From contig CAWIFM010000008.1 of NCBI GenBank assembly GCA_963835525.1, positions 1-64,000 of the forward strand: DNA of 64,000 nt. Reading direction: 5' to 3'. Position numbers and translations under genes: made by a program. This DNA is from DASSUW01 sp963835525. Lineage in GTDB: Bacteria; Actinomycetota; Thermoleophilia; Solirubrobacterales; Solirubrobacteraceae. The notes beneath the pieces are model-generated. The model searched no databases and was not told where the DNA came from. It saw only the letters and a list, made by a program, of their open reading frames with translations. Below, one piece after another: positions 35,586 to 44,279 of this stretch (positions within the stretch are counted from its first letter, which is position 1; the number at the start of each line of letters is the position of its first letter).

Positions 35586-36613
35586 TGGAGGCGCTCGCCG
35601 TCGACCGCCGCCGCGAGGCCAACGCCGCGTGGTTCGCGGGCGAGGCGGAGCGGCTGGCGAGGCTGTGCGGCGAGATGGCCGAGCGCTTCGCGCGCGGCGG
35701 CCGGCTGCTGGCGACCGGCGACCTGTCGGACTCCCGGCACGTGGCGGTCGAGTTCGTGCACCCGGTGATCGTCGGCAAGCGGGCGCTGCCCGCGCTGGCC
35801 GTCACGGCGCGCGAGCTCGAGCTGCTCGCCGAGCCCGACGACATGGTGATGGCCTTCGGCGCCGACGTGCCCGAGACGCCGGCGCTGCGCATCGAGCTCG
35901 ACCCGCCCGAGACCGACCCGTTCATCCGCCAGGAGCTGGTGGAGACGGCCTACCACGTGCTGTGGGAGCTCGTGCACGTCTTCCTCGAGCACAGCGAGCG
36001 GACCGTCCACGACACGGGCGCGGCGAGCTTCCTCTATCCGTTCCTCGGCGAGAGCGAGACCGACCACGAGGCGGTGGTCGAGGACGTGCGGCGCTCGATC
36101 CTGATGAAGGCCGAGGAGATCGGCGAGCTGCGCACCCAGACGCTGACCGAGGGCGGCGCGACACTGCTCGCCGCCGCCGAGGCGCTGCGCACGGCCGGCC
36201 GGGTCCTCACGCTCGGCAACGGCGGCTCGGCGACCGACGCCACGGACCTGGCCGCCGACCTCCAGCGCGCGGGCCGGGCGGCGATCGACCTCACCGGCGA
36301 CCCGGCCATCCTCACCGCGATCGCCAACGACGTCGGCGTCGAGGCGATCTTCGCGCGTCAGGTGATCGCCTACGGCCGGGCCGGCGACGCGCTGGTCGCC
36401 CTCTCCACCAGCGGCGGCTCGGGCAACGTGATCGCGGCGCTCGCCGAGGCGCGGCGTCGCGGGCTGGTCACGGTCGCCTTCGTCGGGTATGACGGAGGGC
36501 AGATCGCCGCCGACGGACTGGCCGACCACGTCGTGATCACACGCTCGCAGCACATCCCGCGCATCCAGGAGGCCCAGGCGAGCGCCTACCACGTCCTGGT
36601 CGAGCTCCTATGA
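35585..36613 (+). CDS. SIS-domain protein, phosphoheptose isomerase-like, with extra N-terminal half
   Basis: 342 residues. The C-terminal 180 residues form a SIS sugar-phosphate domain (RVLTLGNGGSATDATDLAADL, ALSTSGGSGNVIAAL, HIPRIQEAQASAYHVLVE), close to GmhA. The N-terminal half has a weaker Rossmann-like pattern (RLLATGDLSDSRHVAVEF, DDMVMAFGADVPETP) and may be a degenerate second SIS domain. SIS proteins recur in actinobacterial hydrogenase clusters with unknown role. It is tightly packed between hypB and the next gene. Confidence 0.75.
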   Translation: MEALAVDRRREANAAWFAGEAERLARLCGEMAERFARGGRLLATGDLSDSRHVAVEFVHPVIVGKRALPALAVTARELELLAEPDDMVMAFGADVPETPALRIELDPPETDPFIRQELVETAYHVLWELVHVFLEHSERTVHDTGAASFLYPFLGESETDHEAVVEDVRRSILMKAEEIGELRTQTLTEGGATLLAAAEALRTAGRVLTLGNGGSATDATDLAADLQRAGRAAIDLTGDPAILTAIANDVGVEAIFARQVIAYGRAGDALVALSTSGGSGNVIAALAEARRRGLVTVAFVGYDGGQIAADGLADHVVITRSQHIPRIQEAQASAYHVLVELL

Positions 36614-37020
36614 GCCAGATCATCCATGCCAAGCTGCGCGGGGTCATCGGCGCGATGGCGATGACCGGTGTGCGCGTGTTCGCCGTCCACGCCGGCCTGA
36701 TCCGGGAGGACCCGCCGTCGCGCCTCGTGCGCAAGCGCAAGGGACGCCAGGGGCGCTGGAAGGTCGAGCTCGTGCACTGGGCGATGGGCGGCGTCTTCGG
36801 CATCGTCTTCGGGCTGCTGCCCGAGCGCATCCGCCGGCGTGCGTGGTCGGGCCCGGCCTACGGCCTTCTCGTCTGGATGGGGTTCGACGCGGTGATCGCT
36901 CCCGCGCTGGGGCTCACCGAGCGCGACTGGCCGAAGGGCCGCGAGCGCGCCGTGTTCATCGCCGACCACCTGCTGTTCGGCTTCGTGCTCAACGAGATGC
37001 GTGAGCGACCTCGCGAATAG
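36610..37020 (+). CDS. Small membrane protein in hydrogenase operon
   Basis: 136 residues, with hydrophobic segments around 12-28, 57-72, 83-103 and a weaker one near 118, and basic loops (RKRKGRQGRWK). It has no recognised family. It overlaps the SIS gene by four bases and hypF by 20. It could be a membrane partner of the otherwise soluble hydrogenase, but that is only a guess from position. Confidence 0.6.
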   Translation: MSQIIHAKLRGVIGAMAMTGVRVFAVHAGLIREDPPSRLVRKRKGRQGRWKVELVHWAMGGVFGIVFGLLPERIRRRAWSGPAYGLLVWMGFDAVIAPALGLTERDWPKGRERAVFIADHLLFGFVLNEMRERPRE

Positions 37021-39280
37021 CCGGCGCGTGCGCGTGCGCGTGGAGGGCGTCGTCCAGGGCGTCGGCTTCAGGCCGTACGTGCACCGGCTGGCCGTCGAGC
37101 TGGGGCTCGACGGGTTCGTGCGCAACGACTCCCGCGGCGCCGTCATCGAGCTCGAGGGCGCGCCCGACGCGATCGACGCGCTGCTCGCTCGGCTGCCGGC
37201 GGAGGCGCCCCCGGCCGCCGTGATCGAGGGCGTCGAGCACGAGGCCGTGCCGCCGCGCGGCGAGAAGGGCTTCGGGATCGTGCACAGCGCACGGTCGGGA
37301 ACGCCCGACGCCCAGGTCTCGCCCGACATCGCGACCTGCGACGCGTGCCTGCGCGAGCTGTTCGACCCCGCCGACCGCCGCCACCGCTACCCGTTCATCA
37401 ACTGCACCGACTGCGGCCCGCGCTTCACCATCGTCCGCGGCGTCCCCTACGACCGCCCGCTCACCACGATGGCCGGCTTCACGATGTGCGACGCCTGCGC
37501 GGCCGAGTACGCCGACCCCTCAAACCGCCGCTTCCACGCCCAGCCCAACGCGTGCCCCACCTGCGGCCCAACATTGAGGGTCAGACCCCTCTGTGCTGCT
37601 ACAGAACGCATCTGTACTACCACAGAGGGGTCTGACCCCTTGAGTGGGGTTGGCGCAGCTTTGCGGGATGGGGCGATCGTGGCGGTGAAGGGGATCGGCG
37701 GATACCACCTGGCCTGTGTGGCGAGCGACGAGGAGGCGGTGGCGCGGTTGCGGTCGCGCAAGCACCGTGAGGAGAAGCCGTTTGCGCTGATGGCGGGCGA
37801 CGTGGAGGCGGCGCGGGAGCTGGTGGAGCTCGGGCCGGTGGAGGCGGCGCTGCTGGCCGGGCGCGACCGGCCGATCGTGCTGGCGCGCCGGCGCCACGAC
37901 GCCCGCGTGGCCGATGCGGTGGCGCCGCGGTCGGCCGAGCTCGGCGTGATGCTCCCGTACAGCCCGCTCCATCACCTGCTGCTCGCCGATGTGGGCGAGG
38001 CGCTGGTGATGACCAGCGGCAACGTGTCCGACGAGCCGATCGCCTACGAGGACGACGACGCGCTCGAGCGGCTTGCCCCGATCGCGGACCTCGTCGTCAC
38101 GCACGACCGGCCGATCCAGACGCGGGTCGACGACTCGGTGCTGCGCGTCGCCGCCGGCCGGCCGCTGCCGCTGCGCCGCTCGCGCGGCGCCGTCCCGAGC
38201 CTGCTCGCGCTGCCGGTGCCGGCCGGGCGCCACGTGCTCGCCTGCGGCGCCGAGCTCAAGAGCACCTTCTGCCTGGCGCGCGGGCGCCGCGCATGGGTCT
38301 CGCACCACATCGGCGACCTCAAGACCGCCGAGACGCTCGCCTCCTTCCAGGAGGGGGTGCGCCACTTCGAGCGGCTGTTCGCGGTCACGCCCGAGGTCGT
38401 CGCTCACGACCTGCACCCCGACTACCTCTCGACCACCTACGCGCTCGCGCGCGAGGGCGTCGAGCACGTCGCCGTCCAGCACCACCACGCCCATCTCGCG
38501 GCCTGCCTGGCCGAGCACGGCGAGCCGGGCCCGGCGGTCGGCGCGATCTTCGACGGGACCGGCCTGGGCACCGACGGCACGGTGTGGGGCGGCGAGATCC
38601 TCGTCGGCGACCTGCGCGGCTTCGAGCGCACCGGCCACCTGTGGCCGGTCCCGCTGCCGGGCGGCGACCAGGCCGTGCGCGAGCCGTGGCGGATGGCGTG
38701 CGCGTGGCTGAAGGCCGCCGGCGACGAGCGGCCGCTGGCCGGGATCGACCCCGAGCGCTGGCGCGCCGTCGGGCGGCTGGCGGAGAGCGGCCTGGCCGCC
38801 CCCGTCACGACCTCGGTCGGCCGGCTCTTCGACGCCGTGAGCGCCCTCTGCGGCCTGCGGTTCGAGGTGACGTACGAGGGCCAGGCGGCGATCGAGCTCG
38901 AGGCCGCCTGCGACCCGTCCGAGCGCGGCGCCTACGAGTTCGACGTCGTCATGGGCGTGCTCGACGCGCGGCCCGCGATCCTCGCGGCGCGGCGCGACCT
39001 CACCCGCGGAGTCGACGTGGGGATCGTCGCGTCGCGCTTCCACCACGCGCTCGCGCACGCGACGGCCGACGACTGCGCGCGCCTGGCCGGCGATCGCGGG
39101 CTCGACACCGTGGTGCTCGGCGGCGGCGCGTTCCAGAACCGCCGCCTGCTCGAGCGCACCGCCGAGCGCCTGTCCGCCGCCGGGCTGCGCGTGCTCGTGC
39201 CCGCCCGGCTGCCGCCCAACGACGGCGGCGTCTCGTTCGGGCAGGCAGCCGTCGCCGCGGCGCGTATCGTGGCCGGATGA
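37001..39280 (+). CDS. hypF: Carbamoyltransferase HypF
   Basis: 759 residues: acylphosphatase domain (VEGVVQGVGFRPYVHRLA), two zinc fingers (CDACLRELF...CTDCGP and CDACAAEY...CPTCGP), a YrdC domain (IVAVKGIGGYHLACVA, KHREEKPFALM, MTSGNVSDEPI) and a Kae1-like domain (QHHHAHLAACLAEHG). It makes the cyanide ligand precursor from carbamoyl phosphate. Residues about 192-214, after the second zinc finger, are encoded by a palindromic insert (37574-37644). GTG start at 37001 overlaps the preceding gene. Confidence 0.95.
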   Translation: MSDLANSRRVRVRVEGVVQGVGFRPYVHRLAVELGLDGFVRNDSRGAVIELEGAPDAIDALLARLPAEAPPAAVIEGVEHEAVPPRGEKGFGIVHSARSGTPDAQVSPDIATCDACLRELFDPADRRHRYPFINCTDCGPRFTIVRGVPYDRPLTTMAGFTMCDACAAEYADPSNRRFHAQPNACPTCGPTLRVRPLCAATERICTTTEGSDPLSGVGAALRDGAIVAVKGIGGYHLACVASDEEAVARLRSRKHREEKPFALMAGDVEAARELVELGPVEAALLAGRDRPIVLARRRHDARVADAVAPRSAELGVMLPYSPLHHLLLADVGEALVMTSGNVSDEPIAYEDDDALERLAPIADLVVTHDRPIQTRVDDSVLRVAAGRPLPLRRSRGAVPSLLALPVPAGRHVLACGAELKSTFCLARGRRAWVSHHIGDLKTAETLASFQEGVRHFERLFAVTPEVVAHDLHPDYLSTTYALAREGVEHVAVQHHHAHLAACLAEHGEPGPAVGAIFDGTGLGTDGTVWGGEILVGDLRGFERTGHLWPVPLPGGDQAVREPWRMACAWLKAAGDERPLAGIDPERWRAVGRLAESGLAAPVTTSVGRLFDAVSALCGLRFEVTYEGQAAIELEAACDPSERGAYEFDVVMGVLDARPAILAARRDLTRGVDVGIVASRFHHALAHATADDCARLAGDRGLDTVVLGGGAFQNRRLLERTAERLSAAGLRVLVPARLPPNDGGVSFGQAAVAAARIVAG
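37574..37644. repeat. Palindromic element inserted in frame within hypF
   Basis: Perfect 18-bp arms at 37578-37595 and 37621-37638 (GGGTCAGACCCCTCTGTG and its complement) enclose a 25-base loop that holds a second 6-bp stem (TACAGA/TCTGTA). TTGAG occurs at 37574-37578 and 37640-37644, exactly 66 bases apart, so the insert adds 22 codons and leaves hypF open. Confidence 0.75.
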
Positions 39281-39936
39281 CCGCCGACGACCTCGCCGGC
39301 GCCGTGCGCGCCGACAGCCTCGCGCTGCTCGACGAGCAGGTCGGCAACCTGTCCGAGCGCGTGTTCGAGCTGGGGCGCGGCGCCGACCGGCAGCTCTTCC
39401 TGTGGCTCACGTTCGCGGCCCTGACCGTGCTGTTCGGCTTCGGGCTGACCCAGCGCTCGACGGTGGGCGGCATCGAGCTCGACACCGACGTGGCGACGAT
39501 CGTCGCGTACGGCCTCTCGTGCCTCATGTACCTCCGCTACTCGCTCAGCACCGCGGCGCTCGAGCTGTGGCGCGAAGCGCTCAAGGACCGCCGCGAGGTC
39601 CGCTACGAGCTGCTGCTCCAGGTCGCGGGGCAGCAGGGCGCGGACGTGCTCGAGGTCACGCGGCGGGACATCAGGGGCCAGATCCGCGAGTACCCGGGCT
39701 ACATGGCCGCCAGCGTGCTGCTCAAGGACGAGGCGTCGCGGCACGAGACGCCCGCGGCGCGGTACCTGTGGGCGCTCTACCACGTGATCTTCGCGGCGCG
39801 CCTGCTCGCTCCCTACGCGCTGGCCGCCCTTGTCCTCGCGGCCATCGGGCTCACGGCGGCCGGAGTCGCGGCCGTCGTGGCCGGCGTCGCGCTGACGCTG
39901 TCGGGCAACGCGCTGGTCATGTATCGCCGCGCCTGA
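39277..39936 (+). CDS. Membrane protein of unknown function
   Basis: 219 residues from ATG 39277, overlapping the hypF stop by four bases. A cytosolic N-terminus with coiled-coil tendency (LLDEQVGNLSERVFELGR) is followed by paired helices near 40-80 and 165-215. No family recognised. It is the last plus-strand gene of the long hydrogenase run. Because its content has no link to hydrogenases, it may simply be co-transcribed. Confidence 0.6.
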   Translation: MTADDLAGAVRADSLALLDEQVGNLSERVFELGRGADRQLFLWLTFAALTVLFGFGLTQRSTVGGIELDTDVATIVAYGLSCLMYLRYSLSTAALELWREALKDRREVRYELLLQVAGQQGADVLEVTRRDIRGQIREYPGYMAASVLLKDEASRHETPAARYLWALYHVIFAARLLAPYALAALVLAAIGLTAAGVAAVVAGVALTLSGNALVMYRRA

Positions 39937-39937
39937 G

Positions 39938-40606
39938 CTACGACGACGTCGGCATGAAGCGGCCCTCGGACGGCTGGATCAGCACCCAGCCCTGGCCGGA
40001 GAGGCCGAGCTGGAAGCTCTCGCCCGAGCCGAGGCCGATCAGCGACTTGGCCTGCACGTCCGACTTCAGGTTCGTGCTCACGCCACCCGACCAGGCGATG
40101 GCCGCCGAGGGATCGGCGAAGGTCGGCGCCTCGGCGACATCGAGCCGCATCGGCTCGCCGTCCGACATCAGCGCCACCATCCCGCTGCCGCTCAGGCCGA
40201 CGTTGAAGAGCCCGCCGGCGAGCATCCCCGCCGCGCCGCCCTTGACGCGCGTGATGTCCCAGTCGATGCCCGCCTCGAAGGCGAGGATGTTCGCCCCGTT
40301 GACGGTCATGCTGTCGTTGTCGAGCCGCATCACGTGCACCAGCATCGCCTGGTGGGCGAGGAACAGCTCGCCGGAGCCGTTCGCCTGCATGAGCTTCAGC
40401 GACTCGCCGGTCGCCGCCTTCTTGATCAGCCGGCTCAGCCCGCCGCCCTTGTGCTCGAAGCGGACATCGCCCTGGTAGGCGACCATCGCGCCGTTGCGGG
40501 CCATCACCGTCGTCTCCGACAGCTCCACCTTCAGGAGCCGCGGGTTCTGGAGGGTGAACGCCTCCCCTGTCTCGACCTCTGCGAACTGATCAAGCGATTC
40601 GTCCAT
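39938..40606 (-). CDS. AIM24 family protein
   Basis: 222 residues, beta-rich with the AIM24/TIGR00266-like pattern (VMARNGAMVAYQGDVRFEHKG, FLAHQAMLVHVMRLDNDSMTVNGANILAFEAGI, GLSGSGMVALMSDGEP). The family is widespread and poorly understood. It is divergent from the sensor kinase at 40630 with only 23 bases between start codons. Confidence 0.88.
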   Translation of the reverse strand: MDESLDQFAEVETGEAFTLQNPRLLKVELSETTVMARNGAMVAYQGDVRFEHKGGGLSRLIKKAATGESLKLMQANGSGELFLAHQAMLVHVMRLDNDSMTVNGANILAFEAGIDWDITRVKGGAAGMLAGGLFNVGLSGSGMVALMSDGEPMRLDVAEAPTFADPSAAIAWSGGVSTNLKSDVQAKSLIGLGSGESFQLGLSGQGWVLIQPSEGRFMPTSS

Positions 40607-40612
40607 GACCTG

Positions 40613-40622
40613 ACGATACCGT
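40613..40622. promoter_or_regulatory. Overlapping divergent -10-like elements
   Basis: ACGATACCGT contains TATCGT on the minus strand, 6 bases before the AIM24 ATG, and TACCGT on the plus strand, 7 bases before ATG 40630. Both fit TAnnnT, and both spacings would give leaderless messages. No clear -35 boxes. Confidence 0.35.
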
Positions 40623-40629
40623 GGCCTTG

Positions 40630-41752
40630 ATGGAACGCAGCGCCCTCGAGTCGATGAGCGAGACCGTGCTGGCGATCGCCGCCGAGCGCGAGGTCGAGCC
40701 GATGCTGCGCCGGCTCGTGCGGTCCGCGCGCGAGCTGGCGGGCGCGCGCTACGCCGCGCTCGGGATCCCCGACGGCCAGGGCGCCTTCGCGCAGTTCATC
40801 ACCACCGGGATGAGCGACGAGCTGATCGCCGCCATGGGGCCGCTGCCGCGCACGCACGGGCTGCTGGGCGCGATGCTCGAGTCGCCCGAGTCCTACCGCA
40901 CGGCCGACATCCGGCAGGACCCGCGCTTCCGCGGCTGGTGGCCGCGCGCACACCCGCAGATGCGCTCGTTCCTGGGCGTGCCGATCGTGGCCCGCGGGAC
41001 CGTGATCGCCGCCTTCTACGTCACCGACAAGGAGGACGCCGACGAGTTCGGCGAGGCGGACCAGCGGCATGATCGAGATGCTCGCCGCGCACGCCGCGGT
41101 GGCGATCGAGAACGCGCGCCTGCTGGAGCGCAGCCGCGAGCTGAGCATCGTCGAGGAGCGCAACCGGATGGCGCGCGAGCTGCACGACTCGGTCAGCCAG
41201 AAGCTGTTCGGGCTGGTGCTCGGCGCCGAGTCGGCCGGCACGCTGCTCGACCGCGACCCGGAGGCGGCGGCCGAGCAGGTGGCGCGGATCGGCGAGCTGG
41301 CCCAGGAGGCGCTCGGCGAGCTGCGCGAGCTGATCTTCGAGCTGCGGCCGGCATCGCTCGAGGACGAGGGCCTGGCGGCCACGCTGCGCAAGGAGGTCGA
41401 CGTGCTGCGGCGCGTGCACGACCGCGACATCGAGCTGCGGATCGCCGGCTCGGCCGGCTGCGCGCCCGAGGCCGAGGGCGAGGTGCTGCGCATCGCCCAG
41501 GAGGCGCTCAACAACGCGCTGCGGCACGCCGAGGCCGAGCGGATCGAGCTGCGGATGGAAGCGCGTGACGGCCGGCTGATCGTCACCGTCGCCGACGACG
41601 GGATCGGCTTCGACCCCGAGGACCGCTCGCTGCGCGCGCGCCGGCTCGGCCTGACCTCGATGGAGGAGCGCGCGCTCGCGCTCGGCGGCACGCTGAACGT
41701 CGTCTCGCGGCCCGGCGAGGGCACCACGGTGACGCTCGAGGTGCCCCGATGA
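40630..41752 (+). CDS. GAF-domain sensor histidine kinase, NarX/LiaS type (one frameshift)
   Basis: Read across one extra base near 41064, this is about 373 residues. A GAF domain (ARYAALGIPDGQ, FLGVPIVARGTVIAAFYVTDK) ends at EFGEADQR, then IEMLAAHAAVAIENARLLE, a HisKA_3 segment (ERNRMARELHDSVSQKLFGL with the phospho-acceptor His) and a HATPase (EALNNALRHAEA, DDGIGFDPED, LGLTSMEERALALGG) follow in the next frame. ATG 40630 is preferred over GTG 40621 because of the -10-like TACCGT upstream. It pairs with the regulator that overlaps it. Confidence 0.85.
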
Positions 41753-42363
41753 TCCGCGTGCTGATCGCCGACGACCACGCCGTCGTCCGGCAGGGCCTGC
41801 GCACGTTCCTCGACCTCCAGGACGACATCGAGGTCGTCGCCGAGGCCGGCGACGGCGCCGAGGCGCTGGCCGCCGCCGAGCAGCACACGCCCGACGTCGC
41901 GCTGATCGACCTGGTGATGCCGAACGTCGACGGCATCGAGGCGATCCGCGGCCTGCGCGAGCGCGTGCCGACGGCCCGCGCGATCGTGCTCTCGAGCTTC
42001 ATCGACGACGAGAAGCTGCTCCCGGCGGTCCGGGCCGGCGCGGCCGGCTACCTGCTCAAGGACGTCCAGCCCCAGCAGCTCGTCGACGCCATCCGGACCG
42101 TCCACGCCGGCGGCGCGCTGCTGCACCCGAAGGTCGCCTCGCGCCTGCTGGAGGAGATGGCCACCGATCCGCTGACGCCGCGCGAGCGCGAGGTGCTCGC
42201 GCTGATCGGCCGCGGTATGGCCAACAAGGTGATCGCGCGCGAGCTCTCGCTGTCGGAGAAGACGGTCAAGGCGCACGTGAGCAGCATCCTGGCCAAGCTC
42301 GGGGTCACCGACCGCACCCAGGCCGCGCTGTACGCGGTGCGCGCCGGGCTCGTCGGCCGCTAG
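41749..42363 (+). CDS. NarL/LuxR-type response regulator
   Basis: 204 residues: receiver domain with Asp54 in LIDLVMPNVDG and KD in YLLKDVQP, and C-terminal LuxR helix-turn-helix (LTPREREVLALIGRGMANKVIARELSLSEKTVKAHVSSIL). It overlaps the GAF kinase by four bases and is its likely partner. Target genes unknown. Confidence 0.93.
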   Translation: MIRVLIADDHAVVRQGLRTFLDLQDDIEVVAEAGDGAEALAAAEQHTPDVALIDLVMPNVDGIEAIRGLRERVPTARAIVLSSFIDDEKLLPAVRAGAAGYLLKDVQPQQLVDAIRTVHAGGALLHPKVASRLLEEMATDPLTPREREVLALIGRGMANKVIARELSLSEKTVKAHVSSILAKLGVTDRTQAALYAVRAGLVGR

Positions 42364-42407
42364 CCGTAGCGACCAACCTTCGCGCCGCGGAAGGGGTCCT
42401 ACCGGTC

Positions 42408-42506
42408 ATGACCCACTTCACGGAAGCCATCAAGCTCTTGGCGATGTCGCTCGTCGGGGGCCTGCTCGCCGCGCTGGGACGCGCCGGCGGCCAGCCGCGG
42501 CGTTAG
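42408..42506 (+). CDS. Possible 32-residue membrane peptide
   Basis: ATG ACC CAC... encodes MTHFTEAIKLLAMSLVGG and on to TAG at 42506, with one hydrophobic helix and a basic tail. GGAAGGGG lies 11 bases upstream of the ATG. It fills the gap between the response regulator and the isomerase. Evidence is limited to the start site, composition and lack of another explanation. Confidence 0.3.
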   Translation: MTHFTEAIKLLAMSLVGGLLAALGRAGGQPRR

Positions 42507-42519
42507 TGTTCCGCGCCCC

Positions 42520-43227
42520 ATGCAGCTCGCCGCCCAGCTCTACACGCTGCGCCACGCCCTGGACGAGGACTTCGACGGCACGCTGGCCGCGCTCGCCGAG
42601 GCGGGGGTGCGTGAGGTCGAGCTCGCCGGGCTGCACGGGCGCAGTCCAGCCGCGGTGCGGGCCGCGCTCGACGCCGCGGGGCTCGTCGCCTGCTCCGCGC
42701 ACGTCCCGCTCGACGGGTTCGACGGCGCGGCCGAGGCGGCCGCGGCGCTCGGCGCGCCGACGGTCGTCGTCCCGTGGGTGGAGCCGCCGGAGACCGCCGA
42801 GGAGGCTGACGCGGCAGTGGCCCGGATCGTCGCCGCGTCGGAGATCGCGGCGGACGCGGACCTCGGCTTCGCGTACCACAACCACGACTTCGAGTTCCGC
42901 ACCGGCCTCTGGAGCCGCATCGTCGCGGCGGAGCTCCCGCACGAGCTGGACGTCGGCTGGCTGATGGCCGCCGGCGGCGATCCCGTGGCCGTGCTCGGCG
43001 AGCTCGCGGGCCGGTGCCCGCTCGTGCACGCCAAGGACATGCGGCGCCGGGCGGACGGCTCGTGGGAGGACGTGATCGCCGGTGACGGCGAGGCCGACTG
43101 GCCGGCGATCGTCGCGGCCGCGAAGGCGGCGGGCGCGACGCACCTCATCGTCGAGCTCGACAACCCGTCCGAGCACCCCGTCGACGACGTGGCGCTCTCG
43201 CTGGCGACGCTGCGCGACGCCCTGTGA
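42520..43227 (+). CDS. Sugar phosphate isomerase/epimerase (AP endonuclease 2-like TIM barrel)
   Basis: 235 residues with the barrel metal-site pattern of the family: GVREVELAGLHG, CSAHVPLDGF, YHNHDFEF, ELDVGWLMAAGGDP, LVHAKDM and LIVELDNPSEHP. Such enzymes act on inositols or sugars and often pair with Gfo/Idh oxidoreductases, as here with a four-base overlap. Substrate not identified. Confidence 0.85.
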   Translation: MQLAAQLYTLRHALDEDFDGTLAALAEAGVREVELAGLHGRSPAAVRAALDAAGLVACSAHVPLDGFDGAAEAAAALGAPTVVVPWVEPPETAEEADAAVARIVAASEIAADADLGFAYHNHDFEFRTGLWSRIVAAELPHELDVGWLMAAGGDPVAVLGELAGRCPLVHAKDMRRRADGSWEDVIAGDGEADWPAIVAAAKAAGATHLIVELDNPSEHPVDDVALSLATLRDAL

Positions 43228-44279
43228 CAGAGCTCGGCGTCGGCGTCCTCGGCTGCGGCAACGTCAGCGTCCAGTACCTGCCGAACGGCCCGCGGCTCGA
43301 CGCGCTGCGGTTCGTGGCCTGCGCCGACCTCGACCCATCGGCCGCGGATCGCCTCGCTTCCGAGTACGGGCTCGAGGCCTGCGCGCCCGAGGAGCTGATG
43401 GCGCGCGACGACGTCGACGTCGTCCTCTGCCTCACGCCGCCCGACACGCACGCCGGCGTCGCGCTGGAGGCGATCGCCGCCGGCAAGCACGTCTACACCG
43501 AGAAGCCGCTCGCCACCAGCGTCGAGGCGGCGCGGAGGGTGATCGACGCGGCGGACGCGGCGGGCGTGCGCGTCGGCTGCGCTCCGGACACCTTCCTCGG
43601 CGCCGGCATCCAGACCGTGAAGGCGGCGATCGAGGCCGGCGCGATCGGCACGCCGGCGCTCGCGCAGGTGCGCATGCTCGGCACGCCGCCCGAGTCGTGG
43701 CACCCGTCGCCCGCCTTCCTGTACGCCGACCTCGCCGGCCCGCTGCTCGACCTCGGCCCCTACGGGGTCGCGACCGCGGTCGAGCTCGTCGGCCCGGTCC
43801 GCCGCGTCACCGCGTTCGCCGCGCGCCCGCGCACCAGCGGGCGCATCGCCACCGGGCCGCGGACGGGGACCGAGTTCCCGATCGTCGAGCCGACGCGCGT
43901 CGGCGCCGTGCTCGAGCACGGCGGCGGCGTGCTGACCACGTTCGCGACCTCGTTCGACCTCGACAACGCCGCCCGCCACGGCATCGAGGTCTCTGGCAGC
44001 GGCGGCACGCTGCTCGGCGGCGATCCGAACACGTTCGACGGCCCGGTCGTGCTGCGGCGCGCGCGAGCCGAGGACGAGCCGCTCGAGCTCGTCCCCGGGC
44101 GGCGCGACAACGCGCGCGGGCTCGGCCTGGAGGACCTCTGCCGCGCCGTGCGCGACGGCACGCCGCAGCGGGCGAGCGGGGCGCTCGGCCTGCACGTGCT
44201 CGAGGTGCTGCTGGCGATCCGCGACTCGGCGCGCGACGGCGCCGCGGTCGCGATCACGGCGCCTGCGGCAGCTTCTTGA
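43224..44279 (+). CDS. Gfo/Idh/MocA family oxidoreductase
   Basis: 351 residues: N-terminal Rossmann fold (GVGVLGCGNVSVQYL), the EKPLATS motif (about 93) with the conserved Lys, and the C-terminal beta-sheet dimerisation domain. It is coupled to the isomerase upstream, suggesting a small sugar or polyol pathway. Its 3' end overlaps the convergent exonuclease gene by 26 bases. Confidence 0.88.
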   Translation: MTELGVGVLGCGNVSVQYLPNGPRLDALRFVACADLDPSAADRLASEYGLEACAPEELMARDDVDVVLCLTPPDTHAGVALEAIAAGKHVYTEKPLATSVEAARRVIDAADAAGVRVGCAPDTFLGAGIQTVKAAIEAGAIGTPALAQVRMLGTPPESWHPSPAFLYADLAGPLLDLGPYGVATAVELVGPVRRVTAFAARPRTSGRIATGPRTGTEFPIVEPTRVGAVLEHGGGVLTTFATSFDLDNAARHGIEVSGSGGTLLGGDPNTFDGPVVLRRARAEDEPLELVPGRRDNARGLGLEDLCRAVRDGTPQRASGALGLHVLEVLLAIRDSARDGAAVAITAPAAAS

